A DNA stretch of 64,000 nucleotides from contig JACKJV010000007.1 in NCBI GenBank assembly GCA_020637775.1, forward strand, positions 62,001 to 126,000, given 5' to 3'. Position numbers and translations under genes: made by a program. The notes under the pieces are model-generated. The model was not told where the DNA came from, did no database searches, and saw only the letters and a list, made by a program, of their open reading frames with translations. Shown piece by piece: positions 40,898 through 50,065 of this stretch; within the stretch, counting starts at the first letter, position 1, and each line of letters begins with the position of its first letter. Source of the DNA: Brucellaceae bacterium (GTDB lineage: Bacteria; Pseudomonadota; Alphaproteobacteria; Rhizobiales; Rhizobiaceae).

Positions 40898-42432
40898 CAC
40901 ACGCCCTCCGTCTGCCTGTTGACCGGTGTCTGCACCGTACGGGTTCGCTTGGCGCCGAACAGGTCGCTCTCGCCGCCGCCGGAACAGCCGTTGCCGAAAG
41001 TGAAGCCACAAGAGCCGCGCACGTCATAGGCATCCTCGGAGATCTCGCGATGCGAGGTCGGAATGACGAAACGGTCCTCGTAGTTGGCGATCGCCATGAT
41101 CTTGTACATTTCCTCGATCATGGTGCCGCTCATGCCCACCTTCTGCGCGATTGCCTCGTCGGTGACACCGTCGATGGACTTGGCGCGCATGTAGGCACGC
41201 ATGGCCAGCATGCGCTCAAGCGCCGAGACCACCGGTGCTTCCTTGCCGCCCGTCAGCAGGTTGGCGAGGTAACGAACCGGGATCCGGAGAGACCGGACGT
41301 CCGGCATGTCGCCGTCCAGTCCGATCTTTCCGGCTTCCGCCGCAAACGTGAGGGGTGAAAGCGGCGGAATGTACCAGACCATGGGAAGGGTCCGGTATTC
41401 CGGATGCAGCGGGAAGGCGACCTTCCATTCCATGGCCATCTTCCAGACCGGCGAATGGCGCGCGGCCTCCAGCCATGCTTCGGGAATGCCGTCCTTGCGC
41501 GCCTGTTCGATGACCGCCGGATCGTTGGGATCCAGGAAGATCTTCAGCTGCTCCTCATAGAGTTCCTTTTCGTCGGCCGCCGAGGCAGCCTCCTCGATGC
41601 GGTCGGCGTCATAAAGCACGACGCCCAGATAGCGGATGCGCCCGACGCAGGTTTCCGAGCAGACCGTCGGATGGCCGGCCTCGATGCGCGGGTAGCAGAA
41701 CACGCACTTCTCCGATTTGCCCGAAGACCAGTTGTAGTAGATTTTCTTGTAGGGGCAGCCGGACACGCACATGCGCCAGCCGCGGCATTTGTCCTGGTCG
41801 ATCAGGACGATGCCATCATCCTCGCGCTTGTAGATGGCGCCGGACGGGCAGGAGGCGACACAGGCCGGGTTCAGGCAGTGCTCGCACAGGCGCGGCAGAT
41901 ACATCATGAACGTGTTTTCGAACTCGCCGTAGATCTGCTTCTCGATGCCCTCGAAGTTGGTGTCCTGCGACCGCTTGGAGAATTCGCCGCCAAGGATCTC
42001 CTCCCAGTTCGGCCCCCATTCGATCTTTTCCATCCGCTCGCCGGAAATCTGCGAGCGCGGACGCGCCGTCGGAAAGGCCTTGCTTTCGCGGGCCGTCTGC
42101 AGGTGGTCGTAGTCGAAGTCGAACGGCTCGTAATAGTCGTCGATCTCGGGCAGGTCCGGATTGGCGAAGAGCTTGGCCAGGATGCGCCACTTGGCGCCCC
42201 CCTTCGGCTCGATCTTGCCGTTGGCCTTGCGCCGCCAGCCGCCGTTCCAGCGCTTCTGGTTTTCCCAGTCCTTCGGATAGCCGATGCCGGGCTTAGTCTC
42301 GACATTGTTGAACCAGGCGTATTCGACGCCCTCGCGGTTGGTCCAGACGTTCTTGCATGTCACGGAACAGGTGTGGCACCCGATGCACTTGTCGAGGTTC
42401 AGCACCATGCCGATTTGAGCGCGGATTTTCAT
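40897..42432 (-). CDS. narH: respiratory nitrate reductase beta subunit
   Basis: Electron-transfer subunit with four Fe-S clusters. The 511-residue protein shows the expected cysteine groups: CIGCHTCSVTC near the N-terminus, CEHCLNPACVASC, CRGWRMCVSGC (the Trp in place of a cysteine marks the 3Fe-4S site) and CVFC ... CSETC. It overlaps narG by four bases (ATGA). Its C-terminus (CGFTFGNGCSGGG...) is as in relatives. Confidence 0.97.
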   Translation of the reverse strand: MKIRAQIGMVLNLDKCIGCHTCSVTCKNVWTNREGVEYAWFNNVETKPGIGYPKDWENQKRWNGGWRRKANGKIEPKGGAKWRILAKLFANPDLPEIDDYYEPFDFDYDHLQTARESKAFPTARPRSQISGERMEKIEWGPNWEEILGGEFSKRSQDTNFEGIEKQIYGEFENTFMMYLPRLCEHCLNPACVASCPSGAIYKREDDGIVLIDQDKCRGWRMCVSGCPYKKIYYNWSSGKSEKCVFCYPRIEAGHPTVCSETCVGRIRYLGVVLYDADRIEEAASAADEKELYEEQLKIFLDPNDPAVIEQARKDGIPEAWLEAARHSPVWKMAMEWKVAFPLHPEYRTLPMVWYIPPLSPLTFAAEAGKIGLDGDMPDVRSLRIPVRYLANLLTGGKEAPVVSALERMLAMRAYMRAKSIDGVTDEAIAQKVGMSGTMIEEMYKIMAIANYEDRFVIPTSHREISEDAYDVRGSCGFTFGNGCSGGGESDLFGAKRTRTVQTPVNRQTEGV

Positions 42433-45400
42433 TCTGCCGCCTCCTTGGGTGTAACGGTTTCGCCAAGCGGCTCTTCCATCCAGTCGACCTTTTCCAGCTT
42501 GTGCACCACGACGAACTCGTCGCGGTTGGAACCGACGGTTCCGTAGTAGTTGAAGCCGTAGGACTGCTGGACGTAGCCGCCGATCATGTGGGTGGGCTTG
42601 GTGATCGCCCTTGTGACGGAGTTGTGAATGCCGCCGCGCTGCTGCGTGAGCTGCGATCCCGGCGTGTTCACGATCTTTTCCTGGGCGTGGTACATGTAGA
42701 TCGTTCCCTGCTTCATGCGCTGGGAGACGACGGCGCGCGCCACGATGGCCCCGTTGGAATTGAAGACCTCGACCCAGTCATTGTCGACGAGTCCGGCGGT
42801 TTTGGCATCATCCTCCGAAATCCAGACCACCGGGCCGCCACGGTTGAGCGTGAGCATCATGAGGTTGTCGGAATAGGTGGAGTGGATGCCCCATTTCTGG
42901 TGCGGCGTGATGAAGTTCAGCACCACGGATTTCCTGCCAGCCGACTTCGCCTCGATCACCGGGTTGATGGTCTTGGTGTCGATGGGAGGCCGGTAGACGC
43001 AGAACGCCTCGCCGAAAGCCCGCATCCACAGGTGATCCTGGTAGAGTTGCTGGCGTCCGGTGATCGTGCGCCACGGGATCAGCTCGTGAACATTGGTATA
43101 GCCGGCATTGTAGCAGACCTTCTCCGATTCAAGCCCCGACCAGGTCGGCGAGGAGATGATCTTGCGCGGCTGGGCGACGATGTCGCGGAAGCGGATCTTC
43201 TCGTCTTCCTTCGGCATCGCAAGGTGGGAGTGGTCGCGGCCGGTATTCTTCGACAGCGCTTCCCAGGCCTTCACCGCCACTTCGCCATTGGTCTCCGGCG
43301 CCAGCATCAGGATCACTTCAGTCGCGTCGATGTCGCTCTCGATGCGCGGACGGCCCTTCGTCGGCCCTTCCTCTGTGACAACGCCGTTCAGCTTGCCCAG
43401 CGCCTCGACCTCGTGTTCGGTGTTCCAGGAAATGCCCTTGCCGCCATTGCCGAGCTTGTCCATGAGCGGACCAAGCGCAGTGAACCGCTTGTAGAGATTG
43501 GGATAATCCCGCTCCACGACGGCAACCGCCGGCATCGTCTTGCCCGGCAGCGGCGCCACCTCGTCCTTCTTCCAGTCCTTCACGTCGAAGGCCTGCGCCA
43601 TTTCGCCGGGCGTGTCGTGCTGGATGGGAACGAGGACCACGTCCTTTTCCACACCCAGGATCTCGGGCGCGACCTCGGAGAACTTGCGCGCGATGCCCTT
43701 GAAGATGTCCCAGTCGCTGCGTGCTTCCCAGGCCGGGTCGGCCGCGCTGGACAGCGGATGGATGAAGGGATGCATGTCGGAGGTATTGAGATCGTTCTTC
43801 TCGTACCAGGTGGCCGTGGGCAGGACGATGTCGGAATAGACGCAGGTGGTCGACATGCGGAAATCGAGCGTGACCAGCAGATCCAGCTTTCCTTCCGGCG
43901 CCTCGTCGTGCCACTTCGCCTCGCGGGCGCGCTGGCGGCCTTCCTCACCGAGATCCTTGCCCATCAGCCCGTTTTGCGTGCCGAGAAGGTGCTTGAGGAA
44001 ATACTCGTGCCCCTTGCCCGACGAGCCCAGCAGGTTGGAACGCCAGACAAACATGTTGCGCGGCCAGTTGGCCGGATCGTCCGGATCCTCGCAGGACATT
44101 TCCAGGTCGCCCGCCTTGAGCTGCGCGGCGACATAGTCCTTGGCCTCCAGCCCGGCGTCCGCCGCCGCTTTCGCGACCGCCAGCGGGTTGGTCTTGAGCT
44201 GCGGCGCGGACGGCAGCCAGCCCATTCGCTCGGCGCGGATGTTGTAGTCGATCAGCGTGCCGTCCCACGGCCCTTCCGGCGCCGTCGGCGACAGGATCTC
44301 GTCCACCGTCAGCGTTTCGTAGCGCCACTGGTCGGTATGGGCATAGAAAAAGGAAGTGGAGTTCATCTGGCGCGGCGGGCGGCCCCAGTCCAGCCCGAAG
44401 GCCAGCGGCAGCCAGCCGGTTTGCGGACGCAGCTTTTCCTGGCCGACATAGTGGCTCCAGCCACCGCCCGACTGGCCGACGCACCCGCACATGACCAGGA
44501 GATTGATGATCCCCCGGTAGTTCATGTCCATGTGGTACCAGTGGTTCAGGCCAGCACCCAGGATGACCATGGAGCGGCCTCTGGTCTTCTCGGCATTGAG
44601 CGCGAATTCGCGCGCGACCGTGATGATGTGGTCGCGCGGCACGCCCGTGATCGCCTCCGCCCAGGCCGGCGTGTAGGGCACGTCATCGTCATAGGACGTG
44701 GCGCAGGTGGCATCGTTGAAGCCGCGATCCAGCCCGTAATTGGCCACGAACAGGTCGAACACGGTGGCGACCATCGTGTCGCCTTCGGCCAGCTTCAGCT
44801 TTTTGGCCGGCACCGAGCGCAACAGCACGCTCTGGTGGTCCGTACCCTGGAAATGATCGTGCTCGCGATTGCCGAAATAGGGGAAGGCCACGCTGGCGAC
44901 GTCGTCATGGTCGCTGTCGAGCACGAAGCTCATGTCGAGTTCGACATCGCGGCCCTTGCCGTCCTTGGTCTCCAGGTTCCACTTGCCCTGCTCGCCCCAG
45001 CGGAAGCCGACCGATCCGGCCGGCACGACCGGCTTCTTGGTCTTGCCGTCAATGGCGACGGTCTTCCATTCCGGATTGTTGGTCTCGCCAAGCCCGCCCT
45101 TGAAGTCCGACGCGCGCAGCAGCCGGTCGGGCACGAAATGCCCGTTCTTCCTGGTGAGCTTCACCAGCATCGGCATGTCGGTGTAACGCCGGCAGTAATC
45201 CTCGAAATACTCTGCCTGGCGGTCAAGGTGGAATTCGCGCAGCACCACATGGCCGAGCGCCATGGCCAGCGCGGCGTCCGTGCCCTGCTTGGGATGCAGC
45301 CAGATGTCGGAGAACTTCGCCGCTTCCGAATAGTCCGGCGAAACGACGACCGACTTGGCGCCCTTGTAGCGCGCCTCGGTGTAGAAATGGGCATCCGGCG

Positions 45401-46184
45401 TGCGCGTCTGCGGCACGTTCGACCCCCACAGGATGAGGAAGCCGGCATTGTACCAGTCGGCCGATTCCGGCACGTCGGTCTGCTCGCCCCAGGTCATCGG
45501 CGAGGCCGGCGGCAGGTCGCAATACCAGTCGTAGAAGGACATGCAGGTGCCGCCCAGCAGCGACAGGTAGCGCGAACCGGCCGCATAGGAGACCATCGAC
45601 ATGGCCGGGATCGGCGAGAACCCGATCACCCGGTCAGGGCCATAGGTCTTCGCCGTCCAGGCATTGGCGGCGGCGATGATCTCGTTGACCTCGTCCCAGG
45701 AAGCGCGCACGAAGCCGCCATGGCCGCGGATGGACGTATAGGCCGCCCGCTTGGCGGGGTCCGTCTGGATGGCCTCCCAGGCGCCGACCGGCGTCTTCAC
45801 CGCCCGCTCCTTGCGCCACAGCTTCAGGAGCCGTGAACGGATCAGCGGATGTTTCACGCGGTTGGCCGAATACATGTACCAGGAATAGCTGGCCCCGCGC
45901 GCGCAACCGCGCGGCTCGTGGTTCGGCAGGTCGGGCCGCGTGCGCGGATAGTCCGTCTGTTGCGTCTCCCAGGTGACGATCCCGCCCTTGACATAGATCT
46001 TCCAGGAGCAGGAGCCGGTGCAGTTGACCCCGTGGGTGGAGCGGACGATCTTGTCGTGCTGCCAGCGCTTGCGGTAGGCGTCTTCCCAGTCGCGGTTCTC
46101 GCTCGTGGTGACGCCATGGCCGCCGGCGAATGTGCCGGTGTTCTTTTTCGCCAGGAAATTCAGGCGGTCGAGGATATGTGACAT
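42429..46184 (-). CDS. narG: respiratory nitrate reductase alpha subunit
   Basis: Catalytic Mo-bisMGD subunit reducing nitrate to nitrite on the cytoplasmic side. The 1251-residue length is normal. The N-terminal FS0 cluster site is HGVNCTGSCSW (51-61), with the fourth cysteine in GCARGASYSW. The molybdenum-ligand aspartate region is TCMSFYDWYCDLPPASP. The ATG at 46184 gives the family N-terminus MSHILDRLNFL; a 23-base gap separates it from narK2. Confidence 0.98.
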   Translation of the reverse strand: MSHILDRLNFLAKKNTGTFAGGHGVTTSENRDWEDAYRKRWQHDKIVRSTHGVNCTGSCSWKIYVKGGIVTWETQQTDYPRTRPDLPNHEPRGCARGASYSWYMYSANRVKHPLIRSRLLKLWRKERAVKTPVGAWEAIQTDPAKRAAYTSIRGHGGFVRASWDEVNEIIAAANAWTAKTYGPDRVIGFSPIPAMSMVSYAAGSRYLSLLGGTCMSFYDWYCDLPPASPMTWGEQTDVPESADWYNAGFLILWGSNVPQTRTPDAHFYTEARYKGAKSVVVSPDYSEAAKFSDIWLHPKQGTDAALAMALGHVVLREFHLDRQAEYFEDYCRRYTDMPMLVKLTRKNGHFVPDRLLRASDFKGGLGETNNPEWKTVAIDGKTKKPVVPAGSVGFRWGEQGKWNLETKDGKGRDVELDMSFVLDSDHDDVASVAFPYFGNREHDHFQGTDHQSVLLRSVPAKKLKLAEGDTMVATVFDLFVANYGLDRGFNDATCATSYDDDVPYTPAWAEAITGVPRDHIITVAREFALNAEKTRGRSMVILGAGLNHWYHMDMNYRGIINLLVMCGCVGQSGGGWSHYVGQEKLRPQTGWLPLAFGLDWGRPPRQMNSTSFFYAHTDQWRYETLTVDEILSPTAPEGPWDGTLIDYNIRAERMGWLPSAPQLKTNPLAVAKAAADAGLEAKDYVAAQLKAGDLEMSCEDPDDPANWPRNMFVWRSNLLGSSGKGHEYFLKHLLGTQNGLMGKDLGEEGRQRAREAKWHDEAPEGKLDLLVTLDFRMSTTCVYSDIVLPTATWYEKNDLNTSDMHPFIHPLSSAADPAWEARSDWDIFKGIARKFSEVAPEILGVEKDVVLVPIQHDTPGEMAQAFDVKDWKKDEVAPLPGKTMPAVAVVERDYPNLYKRFTALGPLMDKLGNGGKGISWNTEHEVEALGKLNGVVTEEGPTKGRPRIESDIDATEVILMLAPETNGEVAVKAWEALSKNTGRDHSHLAMPKEDEKIRFRDIVAQPRKIISSPTWSGLESEKVCYNAGYTNVHELIPWRTITGRQQLYQDHLWMRAFGEAFCVYRPPIDTKTINPVIEAKSAGRKSVVLNFITPHQKWGIHSTYSDNLMMLTLNRGGPVVWISEDDAKTAGLVDNDWVEVFNSNGAIVARAVVSQRMKQGTIYMYHAQEKIVNTPGSQLTQQRGGIHNSVTRAITKPTHMIGGYVQQSYGFNYYGTVGSNRDEFVVVHKLEKVDWMEEPLGETVTPKEAAE

Positions 46185-46207
46185 GTCGGGAAACCTTTCA
46201 CGGGGTT

Positions 46208-47596
46208 TCAGCAGGGCACCGAGGCGCCCTTGCGGGAATAGAAGAACCAGGTGATCGCCAGGCACACCACGTAGAACCAGAGGAAGCCCCACAATGCGCC
46301 GTTGGGCGCGCCCGTCATGGCGATCGAGGTGCCGTAGGCCTTGGGAATGAAGAAGGCGCCATAGGCCGCGATGGCCGAGGTGAAGGCGATGATGGCCGCG
46401 CTCTCGCGCTCGGCGACCTTCAGCGTGTTGGCATTGTCGGCACCCAGGATGCGCGGGATTTCCTTGCGCATGATCGAGGGGATCATCTGGAAGGTCGAGG
46501 CATTGCCGACGCCCGTCAGGAAGAACAGCGCCATGAAGCAGGCGAAGAAGCCCCAGAAGTTTCCGCCCTGGCCGTCAGCCGGCAGGAACTGGATGACGCC
46601 CCAAACGGCGATGATCATGCCGAGGAAGACCCAGAAGGTGACGCGGCCGCCGCCGAACTTGTCGGAAATCCAGCCGGTTGCCGCGCGCGACAGGGCGCCG
46701 ACGAGCGGTCCGAGGAAGGCGTAGGACAGCGCGTTGACCTCCGGAAACTGCGTCTTCATCAGCAGCGGAAAGCCCGCCGAATAGCCGATGAACGAGCCGA
46801 ACGTGCCGGTGTAGAGGATGCACATGACCCAGTTGTGGAAGCGTTTGAGGATCGAAAGCTGGTCACCGAGCGAGGCCTTGGCATCGGCAATGTCGTTCAT
46901 GCCGAACCAGGACGCGATGGCGGCAACGGCGATGAAGGGCACCCAGATGAAGCCGGCGTTCTGCAGCCACAGCTTCGAGCCGTCTTCCAGCACCTGCGCT
47001 TCGCCGCCGATGGAGCCGAAAACGCCCATGGTGATCACCAGCGGCACGGTGAACTGCATCACCGACACGCCGAGATTGCCCAGGCCCGCATTGAGCGCCA
47101 GCGCATTGCCCTTGGTCTTCTTGGGGTAGAAATAGGCGATATTGGCCATGGAGGAGGCGAAATTGCCGCCGCCAAAGCCGCACAGCAGGGCCAGCACCAG
47201 GAAGGTGGTGTAGGACGTGTCCGGGTTCTGGATGGCGAAGCCGATGCCCAGCGCCGGCAGCAGCAGCGAAGCGGTGGAAATGGCCGTCCAGCGCCGCCCG
47301 CCGAAGATCGGGATCATGAAGGAATAGAAGATGCGCAGCGTGGCGCCGGACAGGCCCGGCAGCGCGGCCAGCCAGAAGCGCTGGTCGACCGAGAAATCGA
47401 AGCCGATGGCCGGCATGCGGGCGACGACCACGGACCACACCATCCAGACAGAAAAGGCCAGCAGAAGCGCCGGGATCGAGATCCACAGGTTGCGGGTTGC
47501 AATGGCACGGCCGGAAGTGTCCCAGAACCCGGTGTCTTCAGGACGCCAGTCGTGCAGGACGGGGCCGCGGGCTGCGGCGGAAGCTGAGTTTGCCAT
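46208..47596 (-). CDS. narK: nitrate/nitrite transporter, second NarK
   Basis: A 462-residue major-facilitator protein of the NarK family with about 12 membrane helices. The two family signature regions (nitrate signature) are GFGGGNFASSMANIAYFYPKK and FLTGVGNASTFQMIPSI. A strong GGGAGG site precedes the ATG at 47596. By analogy with Paracoccus-type paired NarK proteins, this one (the narK2 type) may be the nitrate/nitrite exchanger, the first one a proton symporter; which is which is not certain from sequence alone. Confidence 0.93.
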   Translation of the reverse strand: MANSASAAARGPVLHDWRPEDTGFWDTSGRAIATRNLWISIPALLLAFSVWMVWSVVVARMPAIGFDFSVDQRFWLAALPGLSGATLRIFYSFMIPIFGGRRWTAISTASLLLPALGIGFAIQNPDTSYTTFLVLALLCGFGGGNFASSMANIAYFYPKKTKGNALALNAGLGNLGVSVMQFTVPLVITMGVFGSIGGEAQVLEDGSKLWLQNAGFIWVPFIAVAAIASWFGMNDIADAKASLGDQLSILKRFHNWVMCILYTGTFGSFIGYSAGFPLLMKTQFPEVNALSYAFLGPLVGALSRAATGWISDKFGGGRVTFWVFLGMIIAVWGVIQFLPADGQGGNFWGFFACFMALFFLTGVGNASTFQMIPSIMRKEIPRILGADNANTLKVAERESAAIIAFTSAIAAYGAFFIPKAYGTSIAMTGAPNGALWGFLWFYVVCLAITWFFYSRKGASVPC

Positions 47597-47636
47597 GGGA
47601 ACCTCCCTTGATGGCAGAAGGGTGAGTAGGGATGGG

Positions 47637-47659
47637 GGCAGGCCACGCACGGGCCTGCC
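47637..47659 (-). repeat. hairpin between narK1 and narK2
   Basis: A perfect 8-bp inverted repeat (GGCAGGCC / GGCCTGCC, seven-base loop) sits in the 72-base gap. No U-tract follows on the minus strand; it may set differential mRNA stability. Confidence 0.4.
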
Positions 47660-47668
47660 GGATCGGTG

Positions 47669-49084
47669 TCATTCGGCCGGTTCGGCCTTTTTCGTCTTGT
47701 GCTGCTCGATGATCGCGAGGCCCGTCTCGAACTCCTTCATGGCCTTGTCGGCACGGGCCCGCAGCGTCTCGATATTGGCCGCAACGAAGTTGGCCTTTTC
47801 CTCGGCCTCCTGTTCCGGGCTGAAGCGCACGAAGAAGGCCAGGAAGGAAGCGGCGGTGACGACCATCCCCATGATGAGGAAGGCATCCGGCCACTCGATC
47901 GCGCCCTTGAAGAGGAAGCCCGCTGTCACCGCGCCGGCATTGCCGCCGGCGCCCACGACACCGGCAACCGCGCCGAGCGCCTTCTTGTTGATGAAGGGAA
48001 CGACGGAATAGGTGGCGCCTTCGGCCATCTGGGTGAAGAGCGAGAAGATGATTAGCGAAGGCAGCGCCAGATAGAGCACGTTCATGCGGGAGAACAGCAT
48101 CAGCGCCAGGCCTTCGCAGAACAGGCAGACGAAGAGCCAGAAGGCGCGGCCGCGAAGGCCCCAGAGCGCACCGTAGTTGTCGCCGAAAATGCCGCCGAGC
48201 GTGCGCGCGAAAATGTTCATCAGGCCGAAGGAGGCCGCCATCAGGCCGGCTTCCACCAGGCCCAGGTCGAAATAGTCGGCAAAGTAGAGAGCGGCGGTGT
48301 TGTTGACGGTCAGCTCGATGCCGAAACAGGCGCCGTAGATGACGAAGAGCATCCACACCCGGCTGTCGCCCAGCGCCTTGAGATAGTTGCCGTTGACGGT
48401 CTTCTTCTCCGGCATCAGGCCACGGGCGCGCAGATCGGAGAAGTTGCCGTCCGGCGCATCCTGCGTCCAGAAGTAATAGGCGATGCCGGTCACGAAGATG
48501 GCCGCGCCGACGACCATCATCGACATGCGCCAGCCGAGCGCCTCGGAAAACCCGAAGCCGACCACGAAGACCGAGAAGATCAGCGGCATGACGAACTGCG
48601 TGACGCCGCCCCCCAGATTGCCCCAGCCCGCCGAGGTGGCATTGGCCTGCCCGACCACGTTGGGCGCGAACATGACCGAGGTATGGTATTGCGTGATGAC
48701 AAAGGAAGCGCCGATCGCCCCGATCATCAGCCGGAAGATGAGAAAGGTCTGGAAGTCGTCCGCCAGGCCGATGCCCATGACCGGCAGCGCGCCCAGCATC
48801 AGCAGGCCCGTATAGGTCAGGCGCGGGCCGATCCGGTCGCACAGCCAGCCGATCAGCAGCCGCGCGAAAATGGTTGCGGCCACCGATGCGATGATCGTCC
48901 AGCCGACCTGTTCCTTGGTAAGCGCCAGTTCGTCGCGCACGACCTTCATCAGCGGCGCGATGCCGAACCAGGCAAAGAAGCACAGGAAGAACGCGAACCA
49001 CGTCATGTGGAACGTGCGGATCTGCACCATCGTCACCTTGAAGAAATTTCCCCAAAGGCTGGTGGCCTTGTTCTGGAGTTCCAT
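47669..49084 (-). CDS. narK: nitrate/nitrite transporter, first NarK
   Basis: A 471-residue major-facilitator nitrate transporter with about 12 membrane helices and first gene of the nar operon. Signature regions are NATSAGWGNLGGGVTQFVMP and GVVGAGGNAGAVTAGFLF. The hydrophilic C-terminal tail (from about 425) is helical and charged. In some bacteria the two NarK proteins are fused in one chain; here they are separate genes 72 bases apart. A perfect FNR/DNR-type box lies about 97 bases before the start. Confidence 0.94.
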   Translation of the reverse strand: MELQNKATSLWGNFFKVTMVQIRTFHMTWFAFFLCFFAWFGIAPLMKVVRDELALTKEQVGWTIIASVAATIFARLLIGWLCDRIGPRLTYTGLLMLGALPVMGIGLADDFQTFLIFRLMIGAIGASFVITQYHTSVMFAPNVVGQANATSAGWGNLGGGVTQFVMPLIFSVFVVGFGFSEALGWRMSMMVVGAAIFVTGIAYYFWTQDAPDGNFSDLRARGLMPEKKTVNGNYLKALGDSRVWMLFVIYGACFGIELTVNNTAALYFADYFDLGLVEAGLMAASFGLMNIFARTLGGIFGDNYGALWGLRGRAFWLFVCLFCEGLALMLFSRMNVLYLALPSLIIFSLFTQMAEGATYSVVPFINKKALGAVAGVVGAGGNAGAVTAGFLFKGAIEWPDAFLIMGMVVTAASFLAFFVRFSPEQEAEEKANFVAANIETLRARADKAMKEFETGLAIIEQHKTKKAEPAE

Positions 49085-49180
49085 AGGATTTCCCCGCCTT
49101 GCGTTTGAAACGGATGCCGCCGGATTGCGGCTCCCCCTTGCGTTGCATTAGGGAATGGTCGATCTGGTGGGATCTTGGGG

Positions 49181-49194
49181 TTGACCTAGGTCAA
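49181..49194 (-). promoter_or_regulatory. FNR/DNR-type operator upstream of narK1
   Basis: A perfect 14-base palindrome TTGACCTAGGTCAA, of the form TTGAC-N4-GTCAA. It lies 97-110 bases upstream of the narK1 start and about 150 bases before the divergent regulator gene. Its half-site matches DNR/NNR-type boxes of Crp/Fnr proteins, so the adjacent regulator or a related one should bind here to activate the nar operon. Confidence 0.75.
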
Positions 49195-49317
49195 CTGCCG
49201 GGTGAAGTGACAGCGAAACAAGGTGCCGCGCAGCAGCGGTCGCGCCTTGCCAGGCAACATGTCAGGATTGACCTCGAAATTCCCGCCATGCAAACCTGCC
49301 GCTAATCAATGAATGTC

Positions 49318-49331
49318 TTGATAATGATCAA
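49318..49331 (+). promoter_or_regulatory. FNR-type operator at the regulator gene start
   Basis: A perfect FNR box TTGAT-AATG-ATCAA. Its last base is directly followed by the GGAGG ribosome site of the regulator gene, and the box ends 11 bases before the GTG. Binding here would block transcription or translation start, pointing to repression by an Fnr-type protein or autoregulation. Confidence 0.75.
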
Positions 49332-49342
49332 GGAGGCCCCGA

Positions 49343-50041
49343 GTGCGAAGTTCCGACATTCCCGAGATCAGGTCGCTTCGCCTGTTTGAGAGCATGTCGG
49401 ATTCGGCCTTCGAATCCCTCATGCAGGCGGCTTATCTCCAGACCTTCCCTGCACAGCTCGACCTGATCCGCGAAGGCGATCCGGCCGATTTTCTCTATGT
49501 CCTGACCGAGGGCTGCGTAGAAATGTACGCCCGCACCGGGCAGCGCGAGACGACAATGGGCATGGTCTGGCCGGTCGGCGCCTTCATCCTGGCCGCCGTT
49601 CTCAAGGACGCCGTGAACCTGATGTCGGCCCGTACGGTCCAGAAATCCCGGCTCCTGCTCATCCCGGCCTCCAATGTCCGTGCCGCATTCGAAGCCGATG
49701 AAAAGTTTGCCCGCGCCATAGTGAGCGAGCTGGCATCCTGCTTCCGCGAGGTCGTGAAGGACCAGAAGGATCTGAAGCTGCGCTCGTCGGTGGAACGCCT
49801 TGCCAACAGGCTGATCCGCTTCGACCGCGAGCAGGGCGCATCCGGGGCATTCGAGCTTGCCTACGACAAGCGCACGCTGGCGTCGCATCTGGGCATGACG
49901 CCGGAAAACCTGTCGCGCGCCTTCAATACGCTCAAGCCCTATGGGGTGCAGGTGGACGGCTCGAAGGTCAGCCTGACCGACATGAAGAGCCTCAAGGGTC
50001 TGGCCAAGCCCGACCCGCTGATCGATGACCGCGACACCTGA
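49343..50041 (+). CDS. Crp/Fnr-family regulator of nitrate respiration
   Basis: A 232-residue one-component regulator: cyclic-nucleotide-binding-like sensor domain (about 15-140), long dimer helix, and a C-terminal helix-turn-helix (ELAYDKRTLASHLGMTPENLSRAFNTL). It lacks the N-terminal cysteine cluster of oxygen-sensing Fnr, so it belongs with NarR/DNR-type proteins that respond to nitrite, nitrate or NO, possibly through heme. The GTG start has an AAGGAGG site. It is divergent from narK1, and the intergenic boxes suggest it controls that operon. NarR is the best guess, not certain. Confidence 0.88.
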   Translation: MRSSDIPEIRSLRLFESMSDSAFESLMQAAYLQTFPAQLDLIREGDPADFLYVLTEGCVEMYARTGQRETTMGMVWPVGAFILAAVLKDAVNLMSARTVQKSRLLLIPASNVRAAFEADEKFARAIVSELASCFREVVKDQKDLKLRSSVERLANRLIRFDREQGASGAFELAYDKRTLASHLGMTPENLSRAFNTLKPYGVQVDGSKVSLTDMKSLKGLAKPDPLIDDRDT

Positions 50042-50065
50042 CTCCGTTCGCCCCGGCGAAGGCGC

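Noticed and set aside
42357-45836. A plus-strand open frame of 1159 codons opposite narG
   Set aside because: Antisense shadow of narG, which is unmistakable. No domain recognisable in the shadow.
49261-49290. A third Fnr-like site (ATTGACCTCGAAATT)
   Set aside because: Only one half-site matches; the second half is not TCAA-like.
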